Positions 49,326 through 62,804 of a DNA stretch of 64,000 nt are shown here, one piece after another. Source of the stretch: Hymenolepis diminuta (Eukaryota; Platyhelminthes; Cestoda; Cyclophyllidea; Hymenolepididae); NCBI GenBank assembly GCA_900708905.1, contig CAADRB010000019.1:1895161-1959160 (forward strand). Direction: 5' to 3'. The notes under the pieces were generated by a model. It was not told the DNA's origin. It ran no database searches and saw only the letters and a program-made list of their open reading frames with translations. The translations under genes were made by a program, and so were the position numbers. Position 1 is the first letter of the stretch, and each line of letters opens with the position of its first letter.

Positions 49326-52300
49326 CTATTTAAGTTGACGGAGCCTTCCGAGATGGAATAGATGTCGCATTGTTGGTCTACCGTGAGGACAATTCTAAAA
49401 TAATTAAATAACTAGGAAAAGAATGGTTCTTTTGATCGACATCTATTTAAAAAGAATCCCACTTCGAAGTTAAGTTTGTCACTTACCCAGGGATATTCCA
49501 TCGAGGTCATATTAGAAACGATCTGTAAATTGAAATATACTAACACTGGAAGAAGTGATAGGCTGCAAAATGTGGAGGCAGAGGAACTTACTCGATCCAT
49601 TTGCTTGTAATCAAGGGCGGTCCCAATCATCACAGCACTTCTGCAGGCCCGTGAGGCCAGAATGTCACGAAGACGAGAGGGTCGACAATTTCTCGACTAA
49701 ATCGAAACATTTAAAGTATTTGTTGTATCGTCTCTTTAGACAGTAATGTAGATACAATTAAAGTGATATAATAATATTATTCGTATACACTTAATCATAC
49801 GAATTTTATTTATTTTCCCATTTTACAAATAATTGGATGATTCAAGTACACAAGTTGGCATTTTAGCAAATAATCTCTTGACTTATAACCGAATAAGTTC
49901 TAACAAAGCATTCATAGTGTGTTGTATAATTACAAGATCACATTAATGACAAAACAGATCGACTGCGCGTTTATTAAATGACCTTTCAAAAGACAATAGT
50001 CACATAGTCTTCTAGTTAAATACTGGGTGACCTTATCGCCATAACCACTGCACTAAGATACCGACTGCCGAAACTAAAGCGAATAATTCATCTGAAACCA
50101 TTAGCTAAAGTTGTGTTGAGACAAAATTTGATATAAAATGCTAAAAAATCTTAGCTAGTATGAACAAGCTGTTCTTGGCTACTAGGGAAGACAATTTTAT
50201 TAAGATGACATGATTAACCACTCAATGGTGAGCATTGCGGGCATGAAGTATTTGAGAAAACTGGAAGTCAAATCCTGGAATTTTGGTCAAACTCCTAAAT
50301 AAGTTGCTTCTTTGAAAGTTGGACCTGAAGTGCAGCGTCCAATTTCTGATTTAGTTTCCAAATCCGTTGAGTTCTTCGGCGATACTTAGAAAATCCCGTA
50401 GATTAATTTTTAAAACGGATAAGGAAGGATGAGAGCCAGCATTCTGGTTCATTTCGGAGCATAACAAAGAGTGCATGGATTCCTCAACCTCTTTAACGAA
50501 AAGGAAAACAATTTTTGGAAGGCTCCAGTTAACATAAATTCAATACTCCTTTGATACCATGAACTCTATCCTCTACTTCTGCTCAGCTTCATCCTTTCAC
50601 CTTTTATTAGACTGTTCTCCTAACTACTAAATGTTTTCCTATGATTATAAATTGTAGTACTATTTTTTTGCTTTGCGATGGATAGTAATAAAATCACGGT
50701 ACTGAAAACATTGCTAAAAATAGGATGCACATAATTGTATCAACTTACCAAGCCTTCACACAATACAAAAAGCATTTCTTCAACATCTAGAAAACAAGGG
50801 ATGAATTAGACGTGCGTCTAAAATAAACTAAGAGACATTAAATAAAATAAACCCAAATGGGCTTACCAGTGTGACCGAAAATTTTGCCCTCACTCATAGG
50901 CACTGCAACAAGATGAAACCGCTGACCCAATGGAGCTAAATAAAAATATATGAATAATTACATAATAAGAAATAATATTAACAAGCTGGAATAGTAAGAA
51001 ACAAAAAAAAGAATGTGATACAGAAGGCGCAATGAATAGATTTTGAACGATTTAATTCTAATAACACCATATGGTAACGATAGAATCTAATTGTGGGAAA
51101 TAGTAAGGCCTCTATTTGTTGAAAATGTATTTACCATTTTCATCAGCAGAAAAGACAAAACCAGACTTTGAGAAGACGTCTATGTTTTCTTCCAATACAT
51201 GTTCTTGAACGGCATTGAGGGTAAGCTGCTGAGGACTAAAGATATCCATTATTCACCATTATATTAAAACATTAAAAGTAAACGATAAATGCATACACCA
51301 CAAGGGGCTGGCTGGTGAATTCATGATTTACACAGAGATTTTCATATCGAAACTTCTCATCACTAGCATGCTGATCAACAATAAAAAGATCATCTCCATG
51401 TTGACATATGATAAATCCCTTGTTGAACTGACCGATCACTCGCATATCCTTGAACCATTCCCTCCTAAAATAAATGAATTCAGATATTTTCAACTGCCTA
51501 TTTCGAAGAGTGACATGTGGTTTCACAGATATATGTTACCGCTACGTCATGGATTAAAAATAACAACTTACCGAAAGACAGTGGTTAGCTCGGATTGAGC
51601 AGAAGAATCGGTGAGATTTGCATGAAATTCTCCAGTGGTTGGGTCTTTAGGGTCTTCATAAGATGGTCCCTTTGATGCCCAGTACTTTAACAGACGGCCC
51701 ATCGAAAAGTCAATTTTAACACGTTGCCGACTGAGTTGAGGCTGAACGAGAAAAAAAGGAAACAACCAACTGAGTTAATTTACTTTGTAATACTGAACTA
51801 ATTCAATATATCAGTAGCCAATCTACCGAATTAGTGAGTTATATTGCTGTCGCATGGATTCCAAACCAATGCACATTCATGTGAATATGACCCCTCATCA
51901 ATAAAACAACTGTACTTTAAAACGTGACGTGTAGAAAATTATAGGAGTTGCTCATTTAATTAGCACATTTGAGAACCTTAAAATCACCAATTTGTCAAAT
52001 ATACGACCTATTTGTCAAGCAATATAGACCAGTAACACATTGACTCTTGCATAGTCAACCTATTGAAAGGTACGACAATGTTTCCCATCTTTCATTGTAA
52101 ACAGAATGAATGGGACAGATATATTAAAACAACAATTACGTTTAAATCAATTATAAATATTTACGACGGATTAGCTCACCAATCGATTATCATAGTTCCT
52201 CCTTGCCGAGTCACCCGAGAACACCGGTCTATGTGAAGCCAACAGAGTTGAAGCAGGCGACACAACGCGGGGCTTTTTAGAACTTGAAGGTGCCATAGAT

Positions 52301-54046
52301 GATTGAGACGATCGTGAGGAAGATGTAGGAGAAATCTTGATATGTTGTGAAATGAGAGGCTGTTGAGTGAGCTGTTGGCTAGAAGGTGGCTCTCGTTTTT
52401 CAGTAGAAGCAGAAGAACAACTCGCAGCGCCATGAAGACTAGCGATAAACTGTCCAGTAGCAGGATTTGTGCATCCGAGAACAGCAGTCAACGCTGCTTT
52501 TAACTTCATGGCCACCGCCTTCTCCCAGTGCAAGAGGAGTTGACGCTTGTCAGGTGACAAGTTGACGTCAACTTTGGCTGAAAAAGAAGCACAAGCTTAA
52601 CGATAATTCTGATTATATACCTGTTTTTAATTCCTCAGTAACGAAATAACGCAGATTTCTATGCGATAATTCCGCATTTATTTCGCTTACGCGGACTTCA
52701 ATTTAATTAGGATTGCCCTTGGTCTGTTCCCCACCTTTACAATAGGGACCCAATTTACCGTTTTATCACTATGGAGTGCAATTAGGAATATAAGGAAAAA
52801 TTCTTGTGAATGCACGATGAAGAAAATAACAAACCTTTGGGTACTTCCACAAGAAGAATTAATACTGGAAATGCTGAGGTAGTACTCCTCGAGGGCATTC
52901 CAAGACACTGGGACGAAGAAAGAAGGGACTCCCGACAACACCGTCGCCAGATATCTGTGGCTAAACGAGTGAATTGTGGAAGATCACAAGGCCGACCATT
53001 GACTGTGACAAACTGTCGATCGGTTGAAGATCGACCGGTGTTTTTTGAAGACCCAGGGATAGGAGGAGCAGATATAAAACCAGAAATTCTATTCAACAGT
53101 AAAAGAATTAAAGATTGATATTACTTTATCGTATCAATTTCTTCCTTAGAGAGCTTCACATTAAACTCTCCCATAAGTTCTTCAGAAATAGAGAAATCAC
53201 TAGGGACTTCTACCAAAGAAGTGAGTTGAGCTTGGCCATAAACTGCAGCAATATTAGAAGATATTGACCTCCCACCCTTATTGGAAACAACTAGCGTCTT
53301 TGCTCTAGGGATAAAAGCTAATTAAATGAGCGCAAATCCTACCCCTTCTTGTCAATTCGATAGCAGGAAATTTGGACATCAGTTAACGAAAGGCAATAAC
53401 TTGAGATGAGAGTAACAGCTTGAGAAAACTCTTTGGCTAAATGAGTAGCGTCAGTTAAATGACGTCTTCGAACTGGCAGATTGTGGAAGAGCCTTTCAAC
53501 ACAGACTGTAGTTCCACGACTACGAGCTAATGGTCGGCGAGACTTCAAATCTCCGCTGTTGGAAAATTCCAATCGAATACCAATTTTAGACTCTTCCGTT
53601 TTGGTATGAATGGAAATATCACTGAAAAGATGACTTAAAAACGCACGAGAACTTACGACACTTGACATAAGGAAAAGAGAGCTTCTCCTCGAAATCCAAA
53701 TGAGGAAATTTTTGATATGTCACTGAAATCGTGTATCTTGGATGTACTATGACTTTTACCTAACATATTAAATTAAAGAATGAAACAAACCAAGAGTACT
53801 AAAATCTGATTCGTTTATGCCTGATCCGTCATCTATAACTTCGATAGAATCGGACCCGTAATTTTTCAACTTTATTTCTATTATTTGAGATCCAATAAAT
53901 AAACAACTATTTATACCTATTTTAGTGGCTCCAGCGTCAACTGAATTCTCAATAAGCTCCTTTATAGCAATCCCTAATGTCAATACAACTTGACTGGAGC
54001 AGAGCTTGTGTATTGAATTTTTATCAAGAGACTTTATGCTGCCCAT
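49326..54046 (-). CDS. PMS2: PMS2 mismatch-repair endonuclease (MutL-alpha subunit)
   Basis: PMS2 pairs with MLH1 and nicks the nascent strand after mismatch recognition in the nucleus. Minus-strand exons are 53917-54046, 53791-53877, 53657-53759, 53343-53621, 53125-53304, 52835-53088, 52180-52577, 51572-51741, 51297-51464, 51135-51235, 50867-50935, 50749-50786, 49592-49696, 49487-49522 and 49326-49394. All phases agree and give about 728 residues (human 862). The N-terminal GHKL ATPase has [28 protein letters not shown] and [23 protein letters not shown] and [12 protein letters not shown] complete the transducer domain. The C-terminal endonuclease has [27 protein letters not shown] and [10 protein letters not shown], so all metal-binding motifs are kept. 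QPLVVP resembles the sliding-clamp motif (QRLIAP in human). The reduction lies mainly in the serine-rich linker of exon 7. Confidence 0.95.
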
Positions 54047-55084
54047 CCGCAAAGGACAAAATTGCAAATATTGTATAAGCCGCAAATCGGATAATAGGCT
54101 ATTGGAGAGTGTAATAAACAAATAAGGAATATTACTGGTATTACACGTTTTTGCTTAATATTACTAATCTTAATGACTATTTATATGATTTTCGTTGAAT
54201 ATTTCTTTAATTATCCAATAGAATATGTTATTTTCAATATTGAATATACAGTGGTAAAAATCTCAAATTCAGATTGACCCAAAATGCTCATTGGAGGTTT
54301 TGACATATTTGAACTCTATTATTCAAATTATTATTAAACTTTTAATAGGTTGAATGATGAAATTCACTACCACTCCGGCATTTATATCACCAGTGCTTAT
54401 TGATAAAATAACTCCAAATTAATATTTTAATTACCCAAAGCAAATTCAGCTTATCTCACCAAAAAAAGCAGTATTCATATAAAAAATTTTGGGAGAAAAA
54501 AATTTCACATATTAATGCAGTTATCAATATGGCGGGACGTGGAAGAGCCTTGAACTTCGCCCAAGAACCACATATTAATTTCCTACGCAAAGAATAATAA
54601 GTATTTTAATTTAAGTCGAATTGAGAGAGACGAAGTTAATGGAAATTCAATTACCGTGGCATATTAATCATACATTTTGTATTTATCATCTACTCACTAA
54701 AATTAAATAGTTAATAAGTTTAAAAACAACAACTCCTATCCCGATTTAATTAACTAATTTTACTAGATTGAATTACTTTCTTACTTAGCTGGAAGCTTTA
54801 CTGCTTCATTTAACCAAGTGGCTTCTCATGACCAAATGTTGTAAAAATATAATCCCATCTCTTTAGAAATGTATACATATTTCAAAATTTATTGAGATCT
54901 GTGTTCGCTTTGACGAAACCAAACAGATAAATATACAATGCACTATTTTATCAATAATAAATATGTTTTAATCGGTCTATATTTGGCCTTCAAATTGGTT
55001 ACTATGGTTTGAATAAATATTCATGCTTTAACTTCAACAGCTGATAGTATTTTCTGTTTGAATATTTAAAAAATCGTAATATAA
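54047..55084. promoter_or_regulatory. Divergent region between PMS2 and CFAP57
   Basis: About 1.04 kb of very AT-rich DNA separates the start codons of PMS2 (minus) and CFAP57 (plus) and should contain both promoters. No clear CCAAT or TATA arrangement stands out. A 22-codon frame (54529-54597) with locally higher GC begins MAGRGRALNFAQ; whether it is an upstream ORF, an exon or chance is unknown. Confidence 0.45.
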
Positions 55085-58000
55085 ATGGCATCTGGAATAT
55101 TGCAGCTTACTCGTGCCTTTGGATTTCGATTAGGAGTAAATAATTCAATACTGTCTCGAGATGATCAAACAATTATATATCCTTGTGGATCAAATATTGT
55201 ACTCTTTAATCTTGAACGCAAGAGTCAGAAATTTATACCTGGATTGGAAAAGAGTATCGGAATGACAGCAATGGCTATTAGTCCTAATCGGCGCTATTTA
55301 GCATTAGCTGAGAAAAAAAAAGAATGTCCATTTATATCTATTTACGATCTCGCATCGCTTAACCGAGTGAAAATGCTTCGAGGGGCGGGTCTTAGTACGG
55401 ACGAATTTAAGAGCATAGCATTTTCTCCTGACTCAACTTATCTTATAGCACAAGGTGGTGAACCTGGTTGGGTTCTGACTTATTGGGAATGGGAAAAAGC
55501 CAAACGACTAGCATCAGTTAAAACTTCACAGGTCAAACAAATCTACGAAGTATGTTAATAATTTTACCAATATCATTCCCCCATAAGGTGTCAATTAACC
55601 CATATGACAGTACTCTGATTTGTGTGACCGGAAAGGAAACATTTCGCCTATACAAATACAACGATGAATTTATTAAACCTGTTGGTCATTCACGGGTCGA
55701 CAGACATAATATTCGATGCCATGCCTGGATAAGTGACGACCGAATTGCGATAGGAACTGTTGAAGGGAAGTTGTTTTTGATTAAGAATGGTGAAGTGCTT
55801 GAGGAACATACTGTTGTTCTCCATGTGCCATCAATTCATGATGAGTATGTTCCTGTTTTTGAAATTGCTACTTAAACCTAATCTTCTATTACCACTTCTA
55901 TATTTAATTGAGTTAGAAGCTCTTCCTCATCGGTTAACTCAGATACAGCTTTGGAAGGTGTAACAGCAATTGTAGCTGGATCGGGTTTTATTTTCGTGGC
56001 ATGTGCACAGGGTTTTGTCTATTGCTATAAGTACAATCCAAATGCTGACCAAATACGTCGTCGTAGACGAAGATCCATTACAAATTCTGACGATAAGAAA
56101 AACGGATTATCTTATTATAACTGTGTGAAGCAAATTCGAATTCCAACTGATCGAAAATTGAACGATGATTCTGACGAGTCAAGCAAACGGATTATAAGTC
56201 AACTTTGTGTAAGTTTCTTAAGGAAATTATTCAGTGAATTATTAACTCGATTTAAGTTAAAGTGTGTCCGTTTTTAAGATTAACCCCTCGGAAGAGATTC
56301 TAATTGCGGGAACAGAATCTCATCAGCTTTATTACTATGATTTATCTACTGAATATGAATTGCAAGAAACTATGGCAGAAAGTGAAGACCTTGAACAGGT
56401 ATTGGACGATCAGCCCACGGAGAAACCGAAAGAAAGTGAATCACACTCTGAGTCCAACCTCAAGATTGATTATTTCCAACAATTAGCTCAATCATTTCAC
56501 GAGGGTCAAATAGTGGGTCTCGATATCTGTTCGAGAAAACCCCTTATTGCAACTTGTGCAACTGATAACACAGTGAGAATATGGAACTTTGAAACTAAGT
56601 GGGTTGTGTTAATTGATAATACTTTATAACAATCATATTTTTGATGATAACTTCGTGCAAACAAACCAGTATATTCGCAATGGTTGTAATTGTTCAAAAT
56701 CTGAAGTGTTGAAGTGGACCTCCTCTCCAGAAATCTGAGCTCCTGAATGTACATCGGTTCAAATTTGAGAATGTATATATATATACATATATGTACTGAT
56801 TTATCAGGAATAGTGAACGGTAGAAATGTGATTATAATACTCATTTACCGAATTTAAAACACTGATAGAGTTGTTTTAGTAGCTAAAATTCAATACCAAA
56901 GAGATGTTTTGATCTCCTCTATAATGTTGGTGTAATTAGGGGCCACTACTTCACCCAAATTAGAAAATGAGGGTACTTATTTGAATTTTCGGACATGTTT
57001 GGGTGGTTCTACGTGAATAATACTACAGGTTATCAGGCGAATCAACTCCTAAAAGACTGAAATAAATCGGGTCATTTGCGCAGGTGGGACAGTAAGAAGA
57101 TGGTTGGAAAGTCATATTTTGACTCAGCGTTAATAGTTTATATACAGATATAGATGATCACGACATGATCTAGTTCAGGTATAGTCTAATTTCTTTTGAT
57201 CCTCACCGCGAAACAAGATGGAGAGGAGACAGAGAGTGAACTTTTAAATAAAACAGAGACAGTTCAGGATGTACGTGGGGCTGTGGCAACAGCGACGTTC
57301 CTAACACATTTGGGGAGGAAGTCGACTCGTATCGATCGACTGAGTTGGCTAGGTGTTGCCAAGTTCGTTGATATTTAAGTATAACAAGCCCGTGATCACT
57401 GAGCATTTTCAGGTGCGTTGTCGAGGCTGGGATCTCTCCATTAAATGGCGTCTTTATACCTTCAACAGTATTCATCTTATCCCGCTTGATTTCTATAAAG
57501 TGAACTTTATGTGCCGTCTTCATATATAACTTGATTTTTTTCCTCACCTTCTAACAGTGATCTTGAATTATACAAAGAATTTGCAGAAGAGGCCTACAGC
57601 ATTTCGCTTCACCCTCTAGGCCACTTCATTCTAGTAGGTTTCAGTGACAAACTTCGACTACTGAATCTCCTAATTGATGATATTCGAAGTTATAAAGAAT
57701 TTCCCATTCGAGGATGTCAGGAGGTATAGTGATCATTAGACGTAGCATTACAGACCTGAACTTACTAGTCCTTGTCTAAATAAATTTCTGAATGGGATCT
57801 TTAGTGCGCATTTAGCAGTGGAGGTCATCTATTCGCGGCAGTTCAGGGAAATAACATTCTTCTCTATTCCTCAATAAGTTTCCAACTCCTCAATACACTT
57901 AAAGCTCATAATGGAAAGATTCGATGTCTTCTATGGAGTTCAGATGACACCAAGTTGATATCCTGTGGCATGGATGGTGCAATTTATGAGTGGGATTCTT

Positions 58001-61000
58001 ACACAGGTAATTGATTATACAATGTAAGCAGTAAAATATATAAATTCTGATTTCCCATTAATTTCTTATAGGTAGAAGAATAAGCGAGAACGTTATGAAA
58101 TCTTGCAGTTATACAGGCATTACGGCTTCCGAGGACGCTAAAGTGATCTACGCTGTGGGCTCAGATAGAAAATTGAAAGAAATCACTGATTCAACCGTAT
58201 GCTACTTTTTTATTGAAAATTTCTACTGAAATATTGTAACTAGAATCGATGTTTTACATTTTTAAATTCAGATAGCCCAGAGTGTCAATTCCGCTGATAT
58301 GCTACTCACAACCGTCGCCCTGTCCCGTAACAGCAAAATGCTCGTTTGTGGTGGTCAGGACGGTCACGTACGATCCTACAAGTACCCCTTCTCGGATAAA
58401 AATGTTTGGGATGACTATGTGGGTCACAGTGGTCCAATTGTGAAGATGAAAATAACTCTGAATGATGAGTACTTGGTCACTGTTTCAAGTGATAGTACCG
58501 TCATGATCTGGTCGCTTCAGGAGCGAGACTCCAGAAATGTTAAAATTGAAAAAGAAACTGCATGGGCTGAGGAAGTTCTTGTTATGCGGTCAGATCTGGC
58601 AGAAAAGGTAAACTATTTCTTCCGCGATATTCACGCTTAATGTTAATTGATCAAGGGAATCCCTAAATCGAATCTGGCGTTTGTGCAATGTTAATGTTTA
58701 AAAATGGAATTTGCTGTTATAGTGACGTTTTTTTTGTAAAGTAAGATTTTCCACACTGCTGAAGTACCAGGAGGTCTAGTTTCTGCCACTATGATCTATC
58801 TGCCCACTAGATATCGCTAGGTCACAGTTGATAGACTGGAATAGATAAGATATAAACGCAGTTACTTTAAGACCCTTTATTAATTCCTCAAAGACTATGC
58901 GTGAAACCAAAGTACCTTCAAATTATCAATATTTTAAAATCAATACACTATCGGATTGATAACGGTTTATGACTGGAATAACTGTCATGCTGTCAAGGGT
59001 GGTGTACATCAACATATTGATTAGGATGATGGGCAACTTAAAGCAACCTGGAGAAAATGCTTACTTGAGGCAAAGCAACACCTCTGTGGCTTGGAGCTTT
59101 GTTTGTCAGGATCATGTCAGTTCCATTTTCTTTTAAGTATTGCAACAGCGCTAATAATCACTTGATTGCAAAGCTACTTTGTTCACTTCGTTTATAAATA
59201 TATAGGTATTTATTATCCAGTAAAAAAACATTAAACAGTCGATAAGAGCGAAGTAAATAATCCTTAATATTTTGTCTATATCTTGCAATAAAAATATACA
59301 TTTTATTATTCATTAGCCTTCTCTCTAGGCTGGTAGATTACTCAAACGAGAATAAGAGTAAATTTTTCATTTAGTTCTAAATTCCATAGAGGTTAAAATG
59401 AAGATCCTATAGAGTCATGACCTAGGCGGTTTTAAAGTTCCATCGGTTCGAACGGTCTGATCATCTAAGACTGCACTGGGAACTGGTGAAAGAATGTGGA
59501 TATATTTTTATAGAATTTGATCTTATAAATCAAAAAAATCAGGAGCAGGTACTAAACTTAGTGGACAAATCAGTTAAAGTTTGTTAAACTTCACGGCCCT
59601 TGTGCTTTGCAAACAAGTTCTTGGCGTTCTTTACATCATCCTGAGCGAATATTTCTATTAGGAACTTTCAAAATCTTAGCAATGAAACAACTTGTCTTTG
59701 AACTTCGTTTTGTACCAAAACATGGCACTTTTTAAAATTCAAGTATCTGGAAATCTCCATAGGAGTTCCTTTTCAGGCACCTTGTAGTTGAAATGGATGT
59801 ATCTGGCCACAGCTTATTTTAAAGCCTCTTAATTAAGAAATTGTTTCGAATTACTGTTCATCTAAATATCAAGAGCGAATTCCGTTTATAAGATTTCTTA
59901 ACCTCTATGTATTTTCGTGTGTCATTGTTGAAAGGAATCATCTGTATTAACAACAATCATGAAAGGGTAAGGTTTAAATTAATATATCTTTAGCTATGTT
60001 TAATGGGATCTTCAGGTTCGCATTCAATGTTCGACTTGTTTTAAAATCTCAATTAAACAGTTTTTTGTCCCAAATTGCAGTGTTATAATGGACACCAATC
60101 TCATTGAGTCATCACTAGGCACTCAGCATTAATTGTGGCCACCCATATCGTTTAAAGCCCACTATTAAGTGAGTAGTCTTCAACCAAAGAACAACTTCAG
60201 TACAAAAACGTAAATAACTTCAGGACAAAATGAAAGTCACTTCAAAAAATCTTTCCTACTTCTTGGTACTCAAACATTCCCAGTAGTGTCCAAGACTTGT
60301 CCTCTAGAATTTGATATCTGCACTTTTAGATGAAATTTGTTTACTGAGTTGAAATGATGGCACGCCTTCGTTTTTTCATTAAAGACTCATCATTAAATAC
60401 TTGCGATGTTCTTCTGATTCATCGTTTTGTTTAAGTAGAAAAAGTGCATTTGGACATCGAGACGAAGTAGACAGTTAGCATATTTGACCACTTCGACTCA
60501 TTTGATTCTCAGTGCCAATCAAAGAGGGGAGAGTACTTCTGGAAAGCGTCTACTTGTCATCATTACTCTTTACTTTAACCTAGTCTTGAGAAATTGAAAA
60601 CTTATTTTAGGACAAAACCAGAAAGCTTTTATGGGAGTCTGAAATCTGTTTTAAGGGATTTAATGACCATACTTCTAGTTGTATTTTATAATCCTTACGG
60701 CAAATTAATCAGAATAATAAGTTGTCACAATCTAATTATCCTCCAACATTGCCAAACAATCCCAAAATCAATAATAATACGGGAATAAGCAGAATTCAGC
60801 AATTCTCTCAAAATTCCCCAAAGTAACGACTCTATAATTTAGCAAACTTTAATAAACATGCGCACTTTACGAATAATTAACAATGAATTGTTAATTTAAA
60901 TTTTCTTGGTAAAAAATTAATCATTTTTACTCAACAGAAGTTAAGAAGGCTCCTTTTCGAATATCACTCCCTATCTTAAAATAAACAGGATTCTCAATAA

Positions 61001-62804
61001 CTTTCCTATTGAAATCAAACACCTTAACTTGGGTGGGGAGGGAGGGGGGAAAAGGAAGGAGGGAGGGAAGAAGACATCAAATTTTGTTGCAGAGCAGTCC
61101 AGTAAATCAATAAGAACTTTTTCCCTTGAAATATTATTCTATGGAAGCCATGATTTAAAAGATTTGGATAGTGTAATAAAAGCACTACTTGTATCCGTTG
61201 TAACCTCGATAAAATTTGTTTTTATAATCATTTTCCATAATTATTTCATCAATTTGGATATGATTAAGAATGTGTTGGCATAAGTCACTTCACTTTAATG
61301 CAATATTAGCGGGTGATAATTTTTATTAAGGACAATAATATTAATTTCCATTTTCTAGTAATATGGAAGTTTGTTAGTTGTTACAGATAAGTTGGATATT
61401 TTGCAGAATATCTCAGGGTCTTCCTTTTCATTATTCTTGAAAATGTTCACTGTGAAATATTTGCACTCTACTCTGCCATTTTTGTTACCTAAGTACTAAC
61501 CAAAGAATTTTTTGTATTATCTTTTACAACTCTAATACATTTTCATTTTTGCCTATTTTAGAATTTTGTCATGCAAGAACTAAGAGCTCGAGTAGCTGAA
61601 CAGAAGATGGAGAACGAATATCAGCTTCGATTAAAGGATATGAATTTCAGTGATCGGATCAAGGAGCTCACTGATAAGTTTCTCCAAGAAATGGAATCTC
61701 TTAGACAGAGAAATGAACTTCTTCAAGGTGAGAAAGACCGAGAAGAAGCACGACATAGTGATGAGAAGCAAGAGATTATGAGACTTCATATTCAAGAAAT
61801 TAAAAATCTTGAACTGGCGAAGACTCAACAGCTTGCTTTGGAAAGAGAAAAGTATTTGGAATTTCAAAGAGAGACTAAAAAGATGCAGAAGGCTTATCAA
61901 GTAAAGATCGATGAATTGACATCTGCGAAAGAGCAGGCAGTAGTAGGTCTGAAAGGTTTTTTCGAGGCAACATTGGCCAGGAAAATTGAAGAAATAGAAG
62001 ATCTGAAAAAAGAGAACCGTGAACAGGCTAAAGAACATGAGTTCACCAAGAGATTATTGGAAGAAGATGGCGATAAGGAAATTCTGGGCTTAAAGACAGA
62101 TTATGAAGTAAAACTTCGAAAAGAGCGGGAGATTGCGGCTCGACATCAGGGGGAAGCGGGCATAGCGAAGAAGAAATGTGAAAGTCTTCAAAAAGAGATT
62201 GATGAACATTTAGAGGAGCTAAAGAAATCTCACGGTGAAACTGAAAAACTTAATGGGGTAATTAAGAGCCTCGAACGAGATGTAACAGAACTAAAAAAAG
62301 AAATTCAGGAGAGAGATGAAACTATTCAAGATAAGGTAAGATTTATTCACCCTTAGACCATGCTCCAACATCGATAAAGCGATATCATGAGTGAAGGCGA
62401 TTTGGATTACTATCATGGCTTGCAAAATAAGTATTGATTAGCTTAAGATGCAAACTCCAGGATAGAGGTAAACATTAAGCGCTTGAATCGCTGTCAAAAT
62501 AATAGGTAAATCGATATCATGAGAGCATATGCTGTAAATCAACGTTGTAATGTCGGCATCGATTACTTAAGATAGTGGAGTAAATTTAGCAAAACTTTGT
62601 AGTCATGAGGAGCAAAAATGTCAGGTTTAATTAAATGATATCTGCTTGGATTTTTTGCAGGAAAAGAGAATTTATGACTTAAAGAAAAAGAATGAGGAGT
62701 TGGAGAAGTACAAATTTGTCCTCTCCTACAAGATAACTGAATTAAAGAAGCAGATTGAACCGCGCGAGAACGATATACGCAAGTATAAGGAGCAAATTCA
62801 GGAG
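55085..62804 (+). CDS. CFAP57: Cilia- and flagella-associated protein 57 (CFAP57/WDR65), 3'-partial
   Basis: This axonemal protein is linked to inner dynein arm and regulatory-complex assembly. In a flatworm it would act in flame cells, sensory cilia and sperm. Exons are 55085-55549, 55588-55844, 55917-56208, 56279-56598, 57558-57723, 57805-58006, 58072-58196, 58272-58607, 61562-62335 and 62661-62804, with matching phases (1,027 residues). An in-frame TAA directly precedes the ATG. Residues 1-720 form two WD40 propellers ([65 protein letters not shown]). From exon 9 the protein is a long coiled coil ([47 protein letters not shown]). Human CFAP57 is about 1,250 residues, so the last roughly 200 must lie beyond 62804; exon 10 ends in a good GTAAGC donor. 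Confidence 0.93.
56599..57557 (+). other. CFAP57 intron 4, nothing recognised
   Basis: This 959-bp intron includes a short AT dinucleotide run near 56775-56792. It has frames of up to 114 codons on the minus strand without recognised homology. Confidence 0.55.
58608..61561 (+). other. CFAP57 intron 8, long, with purine-rich tract
   Basis: At 2.95 kb this is the largest intron seen in the window. Near 59440 there is a weak B-box-like ATCGGTTCGAACGG that may be tRNA-derived debris. A G-rich purine tract lies at 61031-61073. Otherwise it is AT-rich, with no exon or transposon end recognised. Confidence 0.5.
61031..61073 (+). repeat. G-rich purine tract (possible G-quadruplex)
   Basis: The 43-base tract is almost entirely purine, with several runs of three or more G (GGGTGGGGAGGGAGGGGGG, then GGAGGGAGGG). 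It stands out in an AT-rich intron and satisfies the usual G-quadruplex pattern of four G3 runs with short loops. Confidence 0.7.
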
